Shown piece after piece: positions 8,465 through 22,243 of a DNA stretch of 64,000 bases (its first letter is position 1; every line of letters begins with the position of its first letter). Under the pieces are notes generated by a model that ran no database searches, was not told the origin of the DNA, and saw nothing but the letters and a program-made list of their open reading frames with translations. Position numbers and translations under genes: made by a program. The DNA comes from Sinohyriopsis cumingii (Eukaryota; Mollusca; Bivalvia; Unionida; Unionidae), in contig CM068828.1 of assembly GCA_028554795.2 (NCBI GenBank), forward strand, positions 17,930,436 through 17,994,435, given 5' to 3'.

Positions 8465-10377
8465 TTTCACATTGAACCTGGAGAGTGTTATTATAGGTTG
8501 CCTTATAAAATTCTTTAAAAAATATTGAATCTGTTGTAAATGACCTTGAAGGTCTTGGTAATTTCTCCAAAAGAGAATAATGCTAGTGAAGAATGTATTG
8601 AAATTATATGTTATATGACTGTGACTGGCAAGTATTATTCTCAATAGTACGTAAAATATTAGATTTTTGTATTTACAACTTATCAGAGAGACTTTGCTAT
8701 TGTTGCTATAATGTGTTTATATTGCTTTTATTTTCTTCAACTTTGTTATACAATACTAGATTTTGCGTCTCTAAGATCTCTCTGCACTCGATTAGGTTAC
8801 TGAAATATTACAAGTCTTCTATATGCTGCATTTCCTAATTAAAAATGTGATTTTAATCCTGCGGAGTTTGGTATACAATAAGCGTGCTACTGCCAAGTAT
8901 GCGGTTATACAAAAATGTAGTTTTTAAAGCTAATGTCATCATTTTGTACCTTGACTTTAGACCTACAAATGTGCCAGCTGCACGATAAGGTGTGGAGTTA
9001 GATAAAACGCTCAATAAAACATGTTAAGTGGTGAAAGAGTCACAACCTAGATATAGAAAACAGGACAGTAAATTCCCTTGTTTTTGGCTCTATCCTTGAG
9101 GACAGATCGTATGACTAGGAGTACATAATACACTATGTCTATGGCATATATCAAGCAAACGTTTGCATGAAAATGCGTTCATTGGTTCAAATTGACATAG
9201 GTGACCGATTTATATATTAGCTACCTGTGACCTTAACCTTGAGTTTGAAGTCATGGCCATGGTAGATTAATTGTGATATATAACTGGTGCATGTTTCATT
9301 AAAATATCTTTAGTAGTTTAAAGGTTATCATCTAGAGAATGTAAAACAACCAACACAAAAACCATATATTTTCCCTAACCTGGCTGAAAACTTAATCTAA
9401 TGGCAGGGGACCTGTATATATCATGTGACACACCGCCTAGTCATAAATTATATATGACTGAATTTTATAATCTTTCTCTAGCTGTAACACAGTTATGGGC
9501 TGGACAAGGAACTGTTAACATAAGAATGGACGAATGTAGAATCAGTATATTTTTTTCCAGATTTAAGATGGGTGTAAACATGCATCAATAGTCTTATCAT
9601 AATTTAGAGCGACAGCAGAAGAGTTCCTGCCTTGACGTCGACCATTGCAAAATGACGAAAACCATAGCATACAAAACTTTATTTGTATCACACACATGTG
9701 TTCCTTCTAAGATCTGAAACATTTTTTGAACGTCAGCCTGGATAAAAACATTGAATACCTTAAAAGTTTAAATAGATTCATGGAAGTATGAATCACTTTA
9801 TGAGTATCATATATGAATATATTCACTTTCATCGCAATAAAGATGTGTTTTAATTTAAGACTTGCAAGATTTATATGCATATAGGCATGTGACTGTAACT
9901 TTGTGGCAAAGCCTTGGAAGATCACACTACGTCAAGTTGTAAAAGTGTACAATGGTCTCATAATACAACTTTTAATGTCTAAAATGTAACAGCCCTGACG
10001 TCACAAGTATGTACTGAGATGAATGCCCTTAACGTTGCAGATATGATCCTGGTATTGGTGCAAGACACAACATTCAAAATAAGTTTGATTTTCATGACTT
10101 AAACAGCTTCTTCAGTACAGTCCACTCACAAATGGCAATAACCTTCAAAATGAGATAATACATGTGTGTTATGTGACATGAACATAGGTCATGCTACACT
10201 AAAAAGCACTAATTCATTTCATTGTTCTTGAGACTTTGAGAGCCAAAGATATAACACAAAAATAGATAATGTTGATCCCTGACTAATGAAAATAACTAGA
10301 CAAACAAATGATTCAAAAGTTACGAGTCAAAAATACACTTCGTTAAACTAAATTAGAGGACTTTTGATTTACAGTCC

Positions 10378-10411
10378 TATATAAAAAGTGAGTAAGCTTT
10401 ACAAATCAGTT
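10378..10411 (+). promoter_or_regulatory. TATA plus initiator-like element, unit 2
   Basis: TATATAAAA and TCAGTT at the same 30-bp spacing as in unit 1. Confidence 0.28.
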
Positions 10412-10421
10412 CAATCTTGCC

Positions 10422-10538
10422 GATAGGACCATGTTATTGATACACTTTATACGTACAAGTGATAGGACAATGTTATTGATACAACTGATAGGTACAAGTG
10501 AGACGACCTTGCTATTCATACATACGATAGGTACAATA
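10422..10538 (+). repeat. 39-bp subrepeat x3, unit 2
   Basis: Identical to the unit 1 set. Confidence 0.8.
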
Positions 10539-10847
10539 ATTATACCCTCAAGCTTCGATTTTATATTGGGAAATGTTTCAATCTATGATCTTCAATAACA
10601 CTTTCTGTGAGACAGTTTGGACACAAAAAAAATTACATTGACCTGACACTCTAGCCCTGGCCTTAATTATAGGTCTGTGAGAGTTCCAATTAACAACATC
10701 AAGTGATAATGTACTACTATACCAAGTTTTGTATTTTTTTACTACATTTAGAAGTTTGCAAGTGTTGCAGTTCCAAACAAATATAGAAATGTCTGCCTTT
10801 TACTTTCATATGAGAACCATCAAAGTAGCAAATTTGACACCCTTGTC

Positions 10848-11060
10848 TTAACGAAAAGTTGCATTTGTTCGTTCAGGATTTTGACAGTAAACTTCATTTA
10901 ATTTCCACTGACATCTTGTACTTGTGTGATGAATGGTGTCTATCAAAGCTAATTCCCAATGCATTTCGTGATCAGATTGGATGGCGTTGGATAATTTGAT
11001 CGTGAAACAGCACATCCATGGAACTCTCACTGGGTAACGTTCAGTAAATTGGTTATTCAT
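10848..11060 (-). pseudogene. Polinton-associated protein fragment, unit 2
   Basis: Same 70-codon N-terminal fragment as at 3486-3698. Confidence 0.48.
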
Positions 11061-11268
11061 TATTCGAGGGTCCTGCTTTCCGAGGATTCACCCGAGGTCA
11101 AAGGAGTTTCCAAAAGAAGGTTGTTGTTACTGCTGTCTTTTGGGCTACTGGCTTAAGCCGCAGGGCTCCCGTTGTGACTAGAATATTTCAAAGAAGGATC
11201 ACGTAGAAGGTAACAGATGCTACTGCAGAATACAATGGTCCACAATAGTTTCTCTCCATGATACAAAG

Positions 11269-12475
11269 TCATGTTGGCGATGGCGACTCTGATGATACAA
11301 TACACCACATAGATTTTTCAGAAAAATACCATTTGCGTTTTTGGCACACGTTTACCGCACCACACCCACAGGGATTGCTTTTGTAGATGTTGAAGAGTAG
11401 GAGCAAGTGCATACTGCTGTTGTGTTGAACTGTTGGTGACTTCTTTTTATGTATGATGACTTTGACACTCCAAGAATCAATACTCGGGGGTTGTCCTTTC
11501 CAAAGTACTGTCACTTCTTTGACTTGGTGTTTACCTACTGTATGGGTACTTCGATCGAGAATGCTTTCGATTCCGTACATTTCGTCTTCTTTTTGGTCGC
11601 TTGTTGCAACCCGGGCAAGTAGAAAGTTCCCTTTAACACTTCACTGTTCATGTCTTCTAATTAATAGACAGGAGGATGACGGCCTTGCACTCTTCCAGTG
11701 ATATGAAACAATTCGCTGGTCCAATACGGTAAATAATTTTTGTCGAAGATACGTTTGCTTTTTCCAATGTTAACTCAATCTCCCGTCGTCAACAGTCCAT
11801 GTTTCTTGGGGACAGTAGGGGACGTACCAAACAGTCGCTAAAACACGGACACTTTTGTTGTTGGGAAACACTTCTTCGGGGGCTCATCCGATGCTTCGAT
11901 GGTAAGATTGGTACTAAGCTTTGGTCAGGATCGGTAAGACGTTGATATACTTGTGGGTATGTTGATGCGGAAAATATTTCCACACACGCTCTTTTAAAAT
12001 GCGTTGAAAACGTTCCAATATGCTGCCTTGGTTTCGGGATTTTTGGTGGTGAAAAAATGGATGTCCCTTTTGCCGGTTATTTTTGGAAAGCTTGCCGTCA
12101 TCTGTTCGCCACTGGAGATTGTGACTAACGCTTTGTTTCGGCATTAATATTTAGGTTCGACCCATGTAAATCTGGTAAAGACGTGAATGACACGAAACAT
12201 ACTTCTAGCCGCGATTTTAGGTGGCTAAATGATTGCTCGATGACATCTACTTTGGTGCAACGTCTGGAAACGTTTCTTTAAATGGGTTTGTGTAACTTGT
12301 ACGTTGCTTGTTTTTGTAACCATCGTTGCACCTTGGATGAACGTACACATTTCATTTGGGTTTTGGCAGTACAATACAAGTTTTGAACTCCTTCGTAACC
12401 TGCAGGATGGGCAGGATTGTAGGAAATACTGGCTAAAATATTCTCCATCAGGACTCCTTTCATTAAGTCACCCAC
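11269..12475 (-). pseudogene. Integrase relic, unit 2
   Basis: Same breaks as unit 1, including the TAA in the SH3-like part. The C at 12205 shared with unit 3 lies in the broken core. Confidence 0.85.
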
Positions 12476-12715
12476 CGTTCTCTGATGCTACTCTTGCGTT
12501 CATAGGGTTGTTCGAAAACTGCTTAGCGTGTCCCACGTGCCACAGAAGTAGAAACCGATGGTGATGGTAATGGTGACAAAGAAATCGCTTTTTCTTGCTT
12601 TCTTTTTAAGTTTCCGGTTTCCTTTCTTTTTTTCCCACTTTTGTCGAAGTAGAAGTCGACATCATCTATTTAAACAAAGCTTTGAGTTCTTGTGTTGGGG
12701 TGTGGGGGAAGGGGT

Positions 12716-13108
12716 CTACAAGAGCGCTGCAATCTTACTAGCCCTTTGAACGACTTCACGTGCGTCCTCTTCCTCTGGAATAAGTGTGGCTGCGTCTGTC
12801 TTTGTCCATTGGGGTGGTAGTGGAGGTGATTGACTTTTCATCCTGGCCTTGAAATCTTTCAGATTTGGTTTAGCTGTTTCCTGTAAAACTTGCAGGTGAA
12901 ACAGTTGAAGACGTTGCAACATTTGACAATAGTGTTTTTCCTTTTCTGGCGAATCGGGACGATCCATCAATGATTGCAATTAGTGTGGTAACTGTGGCAT
13001 CATGGTCAGATTAGGATTGGGACCTAAATGAGGGGTGTGCTTTTCTTGCCAACAATGGAATTCCATCAGTTGTGAGTTGGGTACTAAACTCAGCTTTCGT
13101 CCTTCCAT
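12716..13108 (-). pseudogene. Leu-Val-Pro Polinton-associated protein relic, unit 2
   Basis: Same internal TAA as unit 1. Just outside, at 13032, it reads AAATGAGGGG where units 1 and 3 read AAATGACGGG. Confidence 0.58.
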
Positions 13109-13186
13109 GACATTCCATAGTACACGTATCAGGTCTTTCTACCAGCGGGGGTCCTTTCTTCTTCTTCTTCCTCCTTATTTCGGACA

Positions 13187-13583
13187 ACCGAGTAAAACAC
13201 TTCCAACAAGTCCTCCAAGAGACGCTCCAGTCAGTCCTTGGATCAAGGGTCCTAATAGCACTGGCATGAAATTATCTTTCGCGTTGCACAAACATCTTTC
13301 TCTTTTGACTGATGGGTATTTTCTTTCTGACTATTTGGCAAAGAACGTTTCGATGCTTTGCGAAGCAATCTTTCAGGAGTTTATTAATAGTTATCGTTCC
13401 TTTCAAGACATTTAAACAAAATTCAGACACAAGGTATCGATGATTTGTTTGAATGAATTGTTTTCGTTTGGTTGGATGGGCTTTCGACAGGACGGACGAC
13501 ACGTCATGATGATACAGTCTTTTTCTTTTTCTTATTTTGAGAAGAGAGTGACGGTGGTGGTGTGCACTTCTTTTGGATGACAT
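13187..13583 (-). pseudogene. pX-like relic, unit 2
   Basis: As in unit 1, with the private plus-strand T at 13413, a G to A change on the coding strand that leaves the minus frame open. Confidence 0.68.
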
Positions 13584-13994
13584 ATTCTTTCTTTTGGGAG
13601 GAAAACGTCACTGAAGCGAATGGTCTAGCAGGCGTCTATTCTATATTGGAAAATGTATCCACTGATTGTCGGTATGTCCTATCATTTTCATGATGGGTAT
13701 CACAAACATTGGTGGGTTCGAAACGGACTAAATCGTGACAGATCTTCTTTGGATATATTCAGTAAACTATGTAACACTCCCGATATTTCTTCGATTTTGA
13801 TCTTCGGGAAAGATGATAAGGTCGTTAACGGAGGAGAAGTTCCTTAATAAATTGATTTCTTTGTTTTCATCAAATTTGGAAAGACGCGTGTTGAATCAGG
13901 GTTGACTGGCATCACGAACAACGGTGAAGTGGAAGAAGCTACTGCTGGAGACACGGTCACCGATGTTCGTGGTTTGGGGAAGTAAGGTTGTCTT

Positions 13995-14282
13995 CTAGCA
14001 GCACTGCCTCACTTTCGTTAGAAGATGTTTCTTGGGGATTCTCTTCTTCTTGGGAATTTTCTTTTTCTGGTTATGTGCCTTGGTCGTGTTACACGTTTTC
14101 TTCTTGGAACGTCTTTGGAGAGAAGCTCTTTTTAGGGGGTTAGCTGCTACTGCTGAATCATTTGGATACGAGTTTAAGAGGGAATGAATAATGACACCTC
14201 CAAGAGAACCGCTACCTCCAGGTTTCAAAATAAATTGCTTTTCGGTTTGAGTATTGATTCTGGAATCTGCCTGTTGCGACAA
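13995..14282 (-). pseudogene. Lys/Arg-rich segment, unit 2
   Basis: Same open frame as at 6633-6920. Confidence 0.33.
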
Positions 14283-14533
14283 GGCTACTTAGTCTTTGTC
14301 AAAAAAGCGTTTGATTTGATGAGGGATGTAAATGATGCCGTGAAGTAATTGACATGCTGTCGCCGTAAACCATTGTAAGACGTTTTTGAGACTAGGGTTC
14401 AAAGACACGAGCACGCACTAGTGGATGTTTTTCGCACAAAACACGAATCACTTGTGAGACAGACAAGAAGTGCCGGAAGTTTTTATAGGTGCTTGAGTGA
14501 CACTGTCGTACGCATAAGTCAGCCAAGGAGTTT

Positions 14534-14881
14534 CTATTTGGCTAGCAGTAGCGCTTGAGATTTATCTCTTGGACAAGTAAACAAAACCACGTAATGAGAA
14601 GTGGGACCGATGGGCTTTAATTTGTGGAAACAAACTGAGGGTAATGTAAATGACACTGGTATTATGATGATGCCCTTTGCGTATAAATCATGGATTAATT
14701 CTTCTTCGTCCTCTACTAACATATCGAAAATGACGTGTTTGACTCGTGTCAGGCATGATACTGTTCCCGCGAGGAGTGCCTTCCACAATGATAATGAAAT
14801 CTCCTTGACTTTCTTGAAGGAAGCTGTAAGCCGATTGCCGATCTTTGTAACACCGCACGAAGCATTAGGACGGACGATCGA
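14534..14881 (-). pseudogene. Unrecognised 115-codon frame, unit 2/3 junction
   Basis: Same frame as at 7172-7519, unchanged. Confidence 0.3.
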
Positions 14882-15499
14882 TTAAATGGGTTTTGTGCTA
14901 GATCAAACATTTAACAAAATCGCTTAGCCTCAACCTCTCAGTCCAGCAATCAGTATTTTAAAGGGATGATGAAGATAAAGTGACTCTCAAGTGGAACGAT
15001 ATAACTTCTCGTTAATGAGTTTGAGAGGATAGGAGGAGGTAAAGAAGCCATAGCGAAGGTGTATACAATTTAGAAAATAACATAGACAAGACAAGAGATT
15101 TTTTACGTTTCAAGACACGTTTATTCAGTATTAAAAATGGCGATTTGACACGAAATACAAAAATACATTAGAGACAAATGGTTAAGTATAGATTTAAGAT
15201 GCAACTCAAAACGACAAAAAATGCAATACAAACATATAACTGTACAAAATTTTCGATGAATATGTGGTGTTCTACAATTTCCAGGGACACTGTGTAACAT
15301 TCTTTGTGTCTCTACAATATGGGCAGTCTGTAATATTTCCTCCCAGAATGGTCTTTCATTGGTGTCGATTTCGACGACGGTGCTATTGTCCTGAATTTGG
15401 GTTTACTTTGTGTCACGTTCTTCTTTCAATGTTGCTAACTCGCGATTAAATGTCACATTGTTCACTTGACGTTTTAAGTCATTAACCTAAATCTATTAC

Positions 15500-15826
15500 T
15501 TAGTTAGCCACTTCTTTCGTCCAAGCATCGAAACTAAAACCGTTCCAGTCACGTACATCTTTCCATTGAGGGTATAGGTCTAAAGCTACACACAAACTTT
15601 CTTAAGCATCCAAAGTCAATACAGTTTTAAAAATAATTTCTTTACGTTCAGGTTGAGAGGTATCGAATGAAAGTGCAACGATTTTAACAGTTATAGTGTA
15701 TCGTGCACATTGAAATGAGATATTATGTTGTCTTTGTAGGAACTTTTAGTAAATATTCCACATGGAATCTGCTGGCAAAGCATATGCTAGAGGCGAAGTC
15801 AATAATATGCACAATAAGATATTCAT
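15500..15826 (-). pseudogene. Secreted-like pseudogene, unit 3
   Basis: Same three TAA codons as at 776-1102. Confidence 0.33.
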
Positions 15827-17739
15827 TTTCACATTGAACCTGGAGAGTGTTATTATAGGTTGCCTTATAAAATTCTTTAAAAAATATTGAATCTGTTGTA
15901 AATGACCTTGAAGGTCTTGGTAATTTCTCCAAAAGAGAATAATGCTAGTGAAGAATGTATTGAAATTATATGTTATATGACTGTGACTGGCAAGTATTAT
16001 TCTCAATAGTACGTAAAATATTAGATTTTTGTATTTACAACTTATCAGAGAGACTTTGCTATTGTTGCTATAATGTGTTTATATTGCTTTTATTTTCTTC
16101 AACTTTGTTATACAATACTAGATTTTGCGTCTCTAAGATCTCTCTGCACTCGATTAGGTTACTGAAATATTACAAGTCTTCTATATGCTGCATTTCCTAA
16201 TTAAAAATGTGATTTTAATCCTGCGGAGTTTGGTATACAATAAGCGTGCTACTGCCAAGTATGCGGTTATACAAAAATGTAGTTTTTAAAGCTAATGTCA
16301 TCATTTTGTACCTTGACTTTAGACCTACAAATGTGCCAGCTGCACGATAAGGTGTGGAGTTAGATAAAACGCTCAATAAAACATGTTAAGTGGTGAAAGA
16401 GTCACAACCTAGATATAGAAAACAGGACAGTAAATTCCCTTGTTTTTGGCTCTATCCTTGAGGACAGATCGTATGACTAGGAGTACATAATACACTATGT
16501 CTATGGCATATATCAAGCAAACGTTTGCATGAAAATGCGTTCATTGGTTCAAATTGACATAGGTGACCGATTTATATATTAGCTACCTGTGACCTTAACC
16601 TTGAGTTTGAAGTCATGGCCATGGTAGATTAATTGTGATATATAACTGGTGCATGTTTCATTAAAATATCTTTAGTAGTTTAAAGGTTATCATCTAGAGA
16701 ATGTAAAACAACCAACACAAAAACCATATATTTTCCCTAACCTGGCTGAAAACTTAATCTAATGGCAGGGGACCTGTATATATCATGTGACACACCGCCT
16801 AGTCATAAATTATATATGACTGAATTTTATAATCTTTCTCTAGCTGTAACACAGTTATGGGCTGGACAAGGAACTGTTAACATAAGAATGGACGAATGTA
16901 GAATCAGTATATTTTTTTCCAGATTTAAGATGGGTGTAAACATGCATCAATAGTCTTATCATAATTTAGAGCGACAGCAGAAGAGTTCCTGCCTTGACGT
17001 CGACCATTGCAAAATGACGAAAACCATAGCATACAAAACTTTATTTGTATCACACACATGTGTTCCTTCTAAGATCTGAAACATTTTTTGAACGTCAGCC
17101 TGGATAAAAACATTGAATACCTTAAAAGTTTAAATAGATTCATGGAAGTATGAATCACTTTATGAGTATCATATATGAATATATTCACTTTCATCGCAAT
17201 AAAGATGTGTTTTAATTTAAGACTTGCAAGATTTATATGCATATAGGCATGTGACTGTAACTTTGTGGCAAAGCCTTGGAAGATCACACTACGTCAAGTT
17301 GTAAAAGTGTACAATGGTCTCATAATACAACTTTTAATGTCTAAAATGTAACAGCCCTGACGTCACAAGTATGTACTGAGATGAATGCCCTTAACGTTGC
17401 AGATATGATCCTGGTATTGGTGCAAGACACAACATTCAAAATAAGTTTGATTTTCATGACTTAAACAGCTTCTTCAGTACAGTCCACTCACAAATGGCAA
17501 TAACCTTCAAAATGAGATAATACATGTGTGTTATGTGACATGAACATAGGTCATGCTACACTAAAAAGCACTAATTCATTTCATTGTTCTTGAGACTTTG
17601 AGAGCCAAAGATATAACACAAAAATAGATAATGTTGATCCCTGACTAATGAAAATAACTAGACAAACAAATGATTCAAAAGTTACGAGTCAAAAATACAC
17701 TTCGTTAAACTACATTAGAGGACTTTTGATTTACAGTCC

Positions 17740-17773
17740 TATATAAAAAGTGAGTAAGCTTTACAAATCAGTT
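17740..17773 (+). promoter_or_regulatory. TATA plus initiator-like element, unit 3
   Basis: Elements and spacing unchanged. The upstream flank is AAACTACATT rather than AAACTAAATT. Confidence 0.28.
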
Positions 17774-17783
17774 CAATCTTGCC

Positions 17784-17900
17784 GATAGGACCATGTTATT
17801 GATACACTTTATACGTACAAGTGATAGGACAATGTTATTGATACAACTGATAGGTACAAGTGAGACGACCTTGCTATTCATACATACGATAGGTACAATA
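17784..17900 (+). repeat. 39-bp subrepeat x3, unit 3
   Basis: Same as unit 1. Confidence 0.8.
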
Positions 17901-18209
17901 ATTATACCCTCAAGCTTCGATTTTATATTGGGAAATGTTTCAATCTATGATCTTCAATAACACTTTCTGTGAGACAGTTTGGACACAAAAAAAATTACAT
18001 TGACCTGACACTCTAGCCCTGGCCTTAATTATAGGTCTGTGAGAGTTCCAATTAACAACATCAAGTGATAATGTACTACTATACCAAGTTTTGTATTTTT
18101 TTACTACATTTAGAAGTTTGCAAGTGTTGCAGTTCCAAACAAATATAGACATGTCTGCCTTTTACTTTCATATGAGAACCATCAAAGTAGCAAATTTGAC
18201 ACCCTTGTC

Positions 18210-18422
18210 TTAACGAAAAGTTGCATTTGTTCGTTCAGGATTTTGACAGTAAACTTCATTTAATTTCCACTGACATCTTGTACTTGTGTGATGAATGGTG
18301 TCTATCAAAGCTAATTCCCAATGCATTTCGTGATCAGATTGGATGGCGTTGGATAATTTGATCGTGAAACAGCACATCCATGGAACTCTCACTGGGTAAC
18401 GTTCAGTAAATTGGTTATTCAT
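18210..18422 (-). pseudogene. Polinton-associated protein fragment, unit 3
   Basis: Same fragment as at 3486-3698. Confidence 0.48.
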
Positions 18423-18630
18423 TATTCGAGGGTCCTGCTTTCCGAGGATTCACCCGAGGTCAAAGGAGTTTCCAAAAGAAGGTTGTTGTTACTGCTGTCT
18501 TTTGGGCTACTGGCTTAAGCCGCAGGGCTCCCGTTGTGACTAGAATATTTCAAAGAAGGATCACGTAGAAGGTAACAGATGCTACTGCAGAATACAATGG
18601 TCCACAATAGTTTCTCTCCATGATACAAAG

Positions 18631-19837
18631 TCATGTTGGCGATGGCGACTCTGATGATACAATACACCACATAGATTTTTCAGAAAAATACCATTTGCGT
18701 TTTTGGCACACGTTTACCGCACCACACCCACAGGGATTGCTTTTGTAGATGTTGAAGAGTAGGAGCAAGTGCATACTGCTGTTGTGTTGAACTGTTGGTG
18801 ACTTCTTTTTATGTATGATGACTTTGACACTCCAAGAATCAATACTCGGGGGTTGTCCTTTCCAAAGTACTGTCACTTCTTTGACTTGGTGTTTACCTAC
18901 TGTATGGGTACTTCGATCGAGAATGCTTTCGATTCCGTACATTTCGTCTTCTTTTTGGTCGCTTGTTGCAACCCGGGCAAGTAGAAAGTTCCCTTTAACA
19001 CTTCACTGTTCATGTCTTCTAATTAATAGACAGGAGGATGACGGCCTTGCACTCTTCCAGTGATATGAAACAATTCGCTGGTCCAATACGGTAAATAATT
19101 TTTGTCGAAGATACGTTTGCTTTTTCCAATGTTAACTCAATCTCCCGTCGTCAACAGTCCATGTTTCTTGGGGACAGTAGGGGACGTACCAAACAGTCGC
19201 TAAAACACGGACACTTTTGTTGTTGGGAAACACTTCTTCGGGGGCTCATCCGATGCTTCGATGGTAAGATTGGTACTAAGCTTTGGTCAGGATCGGTAAG
19301 ACGTTGATATACTTGTGGGTATGTTGATGCGGAAAATATTTCCACACACGCTCTTTTAAAATGCGTTGAAAACGTTCCAATATGCTGCCTTGGTTTCGGG
19401 ATTTTTGGTGGTGAAAAAATGGATGTCCCTTTTGCCGGTTATTTTTGGAAAGCTTGCCGTCATCTGTTCGCCACTGGAGATTGTGACTAACGCTTTGTTT
19501 CGGCATTAATATTTAGGTTCGACCCATGTAAATCTGGTAAAGACGTGAATGACACGAAACATACTTCTAGCCGCGATTTTAGGTGGCTAAATGATTGCTC
19601 GATGACATCTACTTTGGTGCAACGTCTGGAAACGTTTCTTTAAATGGGTTTGTGTAACTTGTACGTTGCTTGTTTTTGTAACCATCGTTGCACCTTGGAT
19701 GAACGTACACATTTCATTTGGGTTTTGGCAGTACAATACAAGTTTTGAACTCCTTCGTAACCTGCAGGATGGGCAGGATTGTAGGAAATACTGGCTAAAA
19801 TATTCTCCATCAGGACTCCTTTCATTAAGTCACCCAC
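18631..19837 (-). pseudogene. Integrase relic, unit 3
   Basis: A-type copy: TAA in the SH3-like part and a 1-bp frame change before the chromodomain. Confidence 0.85.
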
Positions 19838-20077
19838 CGTTCTCTGATGCTACTCTTGCGTTCATAGGGTTGTTCGAAAACTGCTTAGCGTGTCCCACGT
19901 GCCACAGAAGTAGAAACCGATGGTGATGGTAATGGTGACAAAGAAATCGCTTTTTCTTGCTTTCTTTTTAAGTTTCCGGTTTCCTTTCTTTTTTTCCCAC
20001 TTTTGTCGAAGTAGAAGTCGACATCATCTATTTAAACAAAGCTTTGAGTTCTTGTGTTGGGGTGTGGGGGAAGGGGT

Positions 20078-20470
20078 CTACAAGAGCGCTGCAATCTTAC
20101 TAGCCCTTTGAACGACTTCACGTGCGTCCTCTTCCTCTGGAATAAGTGTGGCTGCGTCTGTCTTTGTCCATTGGGGTGGTAGTGGAGGTGATTGACTTTT
20201 CATCCTGGCCTTGAAATCTTTCAGATTTGGTTTAGCTGTTTCCTGTAAAACTTGCAGGTGAAACAGTTGAAGACGTTGCAACATTTGACAATAGTGTTTT
20301 TCCTTTTCTGGCGAATCGGGACGATCCATCAATGATTGCAATTAGTGTGGTAACTGTGGCATCATGGTCAGATTAGGATTGGGACCTAAATGACGGGTGT
20401 GCTTTTCTTGCCAACAATGGAATTCCATCAGTTGTGAGTTGGGTACTAAACTCAGCTTTCGTCCTTCCAT
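20078..20470 (-). pseudogene. Leu-Val-Pro Polinton-associated protein relic, unit 3
   Basis: Same as unit 1, including the flanking AAATGACGGG. Confidence 0.58.
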
Positions 20471-20548
20471 GACATTCCATAGTACACGTATCAGGTCTTT
20501 CTACCAGCGGGGGTCCTTTCTTCTTCTTCTTCCTCCTTATTTCGGACA

Positions 20549-20945
20549 ACCGAGTAAAACACTTCCAACAAGTCCTCCAAGAGACGCTCCAGTCAGTCCT
20601 TGGATCAAGGGTCCTAATAGCACTGGCATGAAATTATCTTTCGCGTTGCACAAACATCTTTCTCTTTTGACTGATGGGTATTTTCTTTCTGACTATTTGG
20701 CAAAGAACGTTTCGATGCTTTGCGAAGCAATCTTTCAGGAGTTTATTAATAGTTATCGTTCCTTTCAAGACATTCAAACAAAATTCAGACACAAGGTATC
20801 GATGATTTGTTTGAATGAATTGTTTTCGTTTGGTTGGATGGGCTTTCGACAGGACGGACGACACGTCATGATGATACAGTCTTTTTCTTTTTCTTATTTT
20901 GAGAAGAGAGTGACGGTGGTGGTGTGCACTTCTTTTGGATGACAT
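20549..20945 (-). pseudogene. pX-like relic, unit 3
   Basis: ATG at 20945 kept; frameshift before the glycine-rich tail as in unit 1. Confidence 0.68.
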
Positions 20946-21356
20946 ATTCTTTCTTTTGGGAGGAAAACGTCACTGAAGCGAATGGTCTAGCAGGCGTCTA
21001 TTCTATATTGGAAAATGTATCCACTGATTGTCGGTATGTCCTATCATTTTCATGATGGGTATCACAAACATTGGTGGGTTCGAAACGGACTAAATCGTGA
21101 CAGATCTTCTTTGGATATATTCAGTAAACTATGTAACACTCCCGATATTTCTTCGATTTTGATCTTCGGGAAAGATGATAAGGTCGTTAACGGAGGAGAA
21201 GTTCCTTAATAAATTGATTTCTTTGTTTTCATCAAATTTGGAAAGACGCGTGTTGAATCAGGGTTGACTGGCATCACGAACAACGGTGAAGTGGAAGAAG
21301 CTACTGCTGGAGACACGGTCACCGATGTTCGTGGTTTGGGGAAGTAAGGTTGTCTT

Positions 21357-21644
21357 CTAGCAGCACTGCCTCACTTTCGTTAGAAGATGTTTCTTGGGGA
21401 TTCTCTTCTTCTTGGGAATTTTCTTTTTCTGGTTATGTGCCTTGGTCGTGTTACACGTTTTCTTCTTGGAACGTCTTTGGAGAGAAGCTCTTTTTAGGGG
21501 GTTAGCTGCTACTGCTGAATCATTTGGATACGAGTTTAAGAGGGAATGAATAATGACACCTCCAAGAGAACCGCTACCTCCAGGTTTCAAAATAAATTGC
21601 TTTTCGGTTTGAGTATTGATTCTGGAATCTGCCTGTTGCGACAA
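21357..21644 (-). pseudogene. Lys/Arg-rich segment, unit 3
   Basis: Same open frame as at 6633-6920. The private C at 21760 lies upstream of it. Confidence 0.33.
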
Positions 21645-21895
21645 GGCTACTTAGTCTTTGTCAAAAAAGCGTTTGATTTGATGAGGGATGTAAATGATGC
21701 CGTGAAGTAATTGACATGCTGTCGCCGTAAACCATTGTAAGACGTTTTTGAGACTAGGGCTCAAAGACACGAGCACGCACTAGTGGATGTTTTTCGCACA
21801 AAACACGAATCACTTGTGAGACAGACAAGAAGTGCCGGAAGTTTTTATAGGTGCTTGAGTGACACTGTCGTACGCATAAGTCAGCCAAGGAGTTT

Positions 21896-22243
21896 CTATT
21901 TGGCTAGCAGTAGCGCTTGAGATTTATCTCTTGGACAAGTAAACAAAACCACGTAATGAGAAGTGGGACCGATGGGCTTTAATTTGTGGAAACAAACTGA
22001 GGGTAATGTAAATGACACTGGTATTATGATGATGCCCTTTGCGTATAAATCATGGATTAATTCTTCTTCGTCCTCTACTAACATATCGAAAATGACGTGT
22101 TTGACTCGTGTCAGGCATGATACTGTTCCCGCGAGGAGTGCCTTCCACAATGATAATGAAATCTCCTTGACTTTCTTGAAGGAAGCTGTAAGCCGATTGC
22201 CGATCTTTGTAACACCGCACGAAGCATTAGGACGGACGATCGA
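21896..22243 (-). pseudogene. Unrecognised 115-codon frame, unit 3/4 junction
   Basis: Same frame as at 7172-7519, unchanged. Confidence 0.3.

Larger units (their letters stand above)
7361..14722. repeat. 7.36-kb megasatellite, unit 2 (block A)
   Basis: Complete 7362-bp copy, nearly identical to unit 1. Its own change is a T at 13413 where all other copies have C. With unit 3 only, it has C at 12205 (ACTTCTAGCC against ACTTGTAGCC elsewhere). Confidence 0.97.
14723..22084. repeat. 7.36-kb megasatellite, unit 3 (block A)
   Basis: Complete 7362-bp copy. Changes seen only here are A at 15262, C at 18150 and C at 21760. It shares AAACTACATT with units 4-9 rather than AAACTAAATT of units 1-2, one step in a graded change along the array. 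Confidence 0.97.
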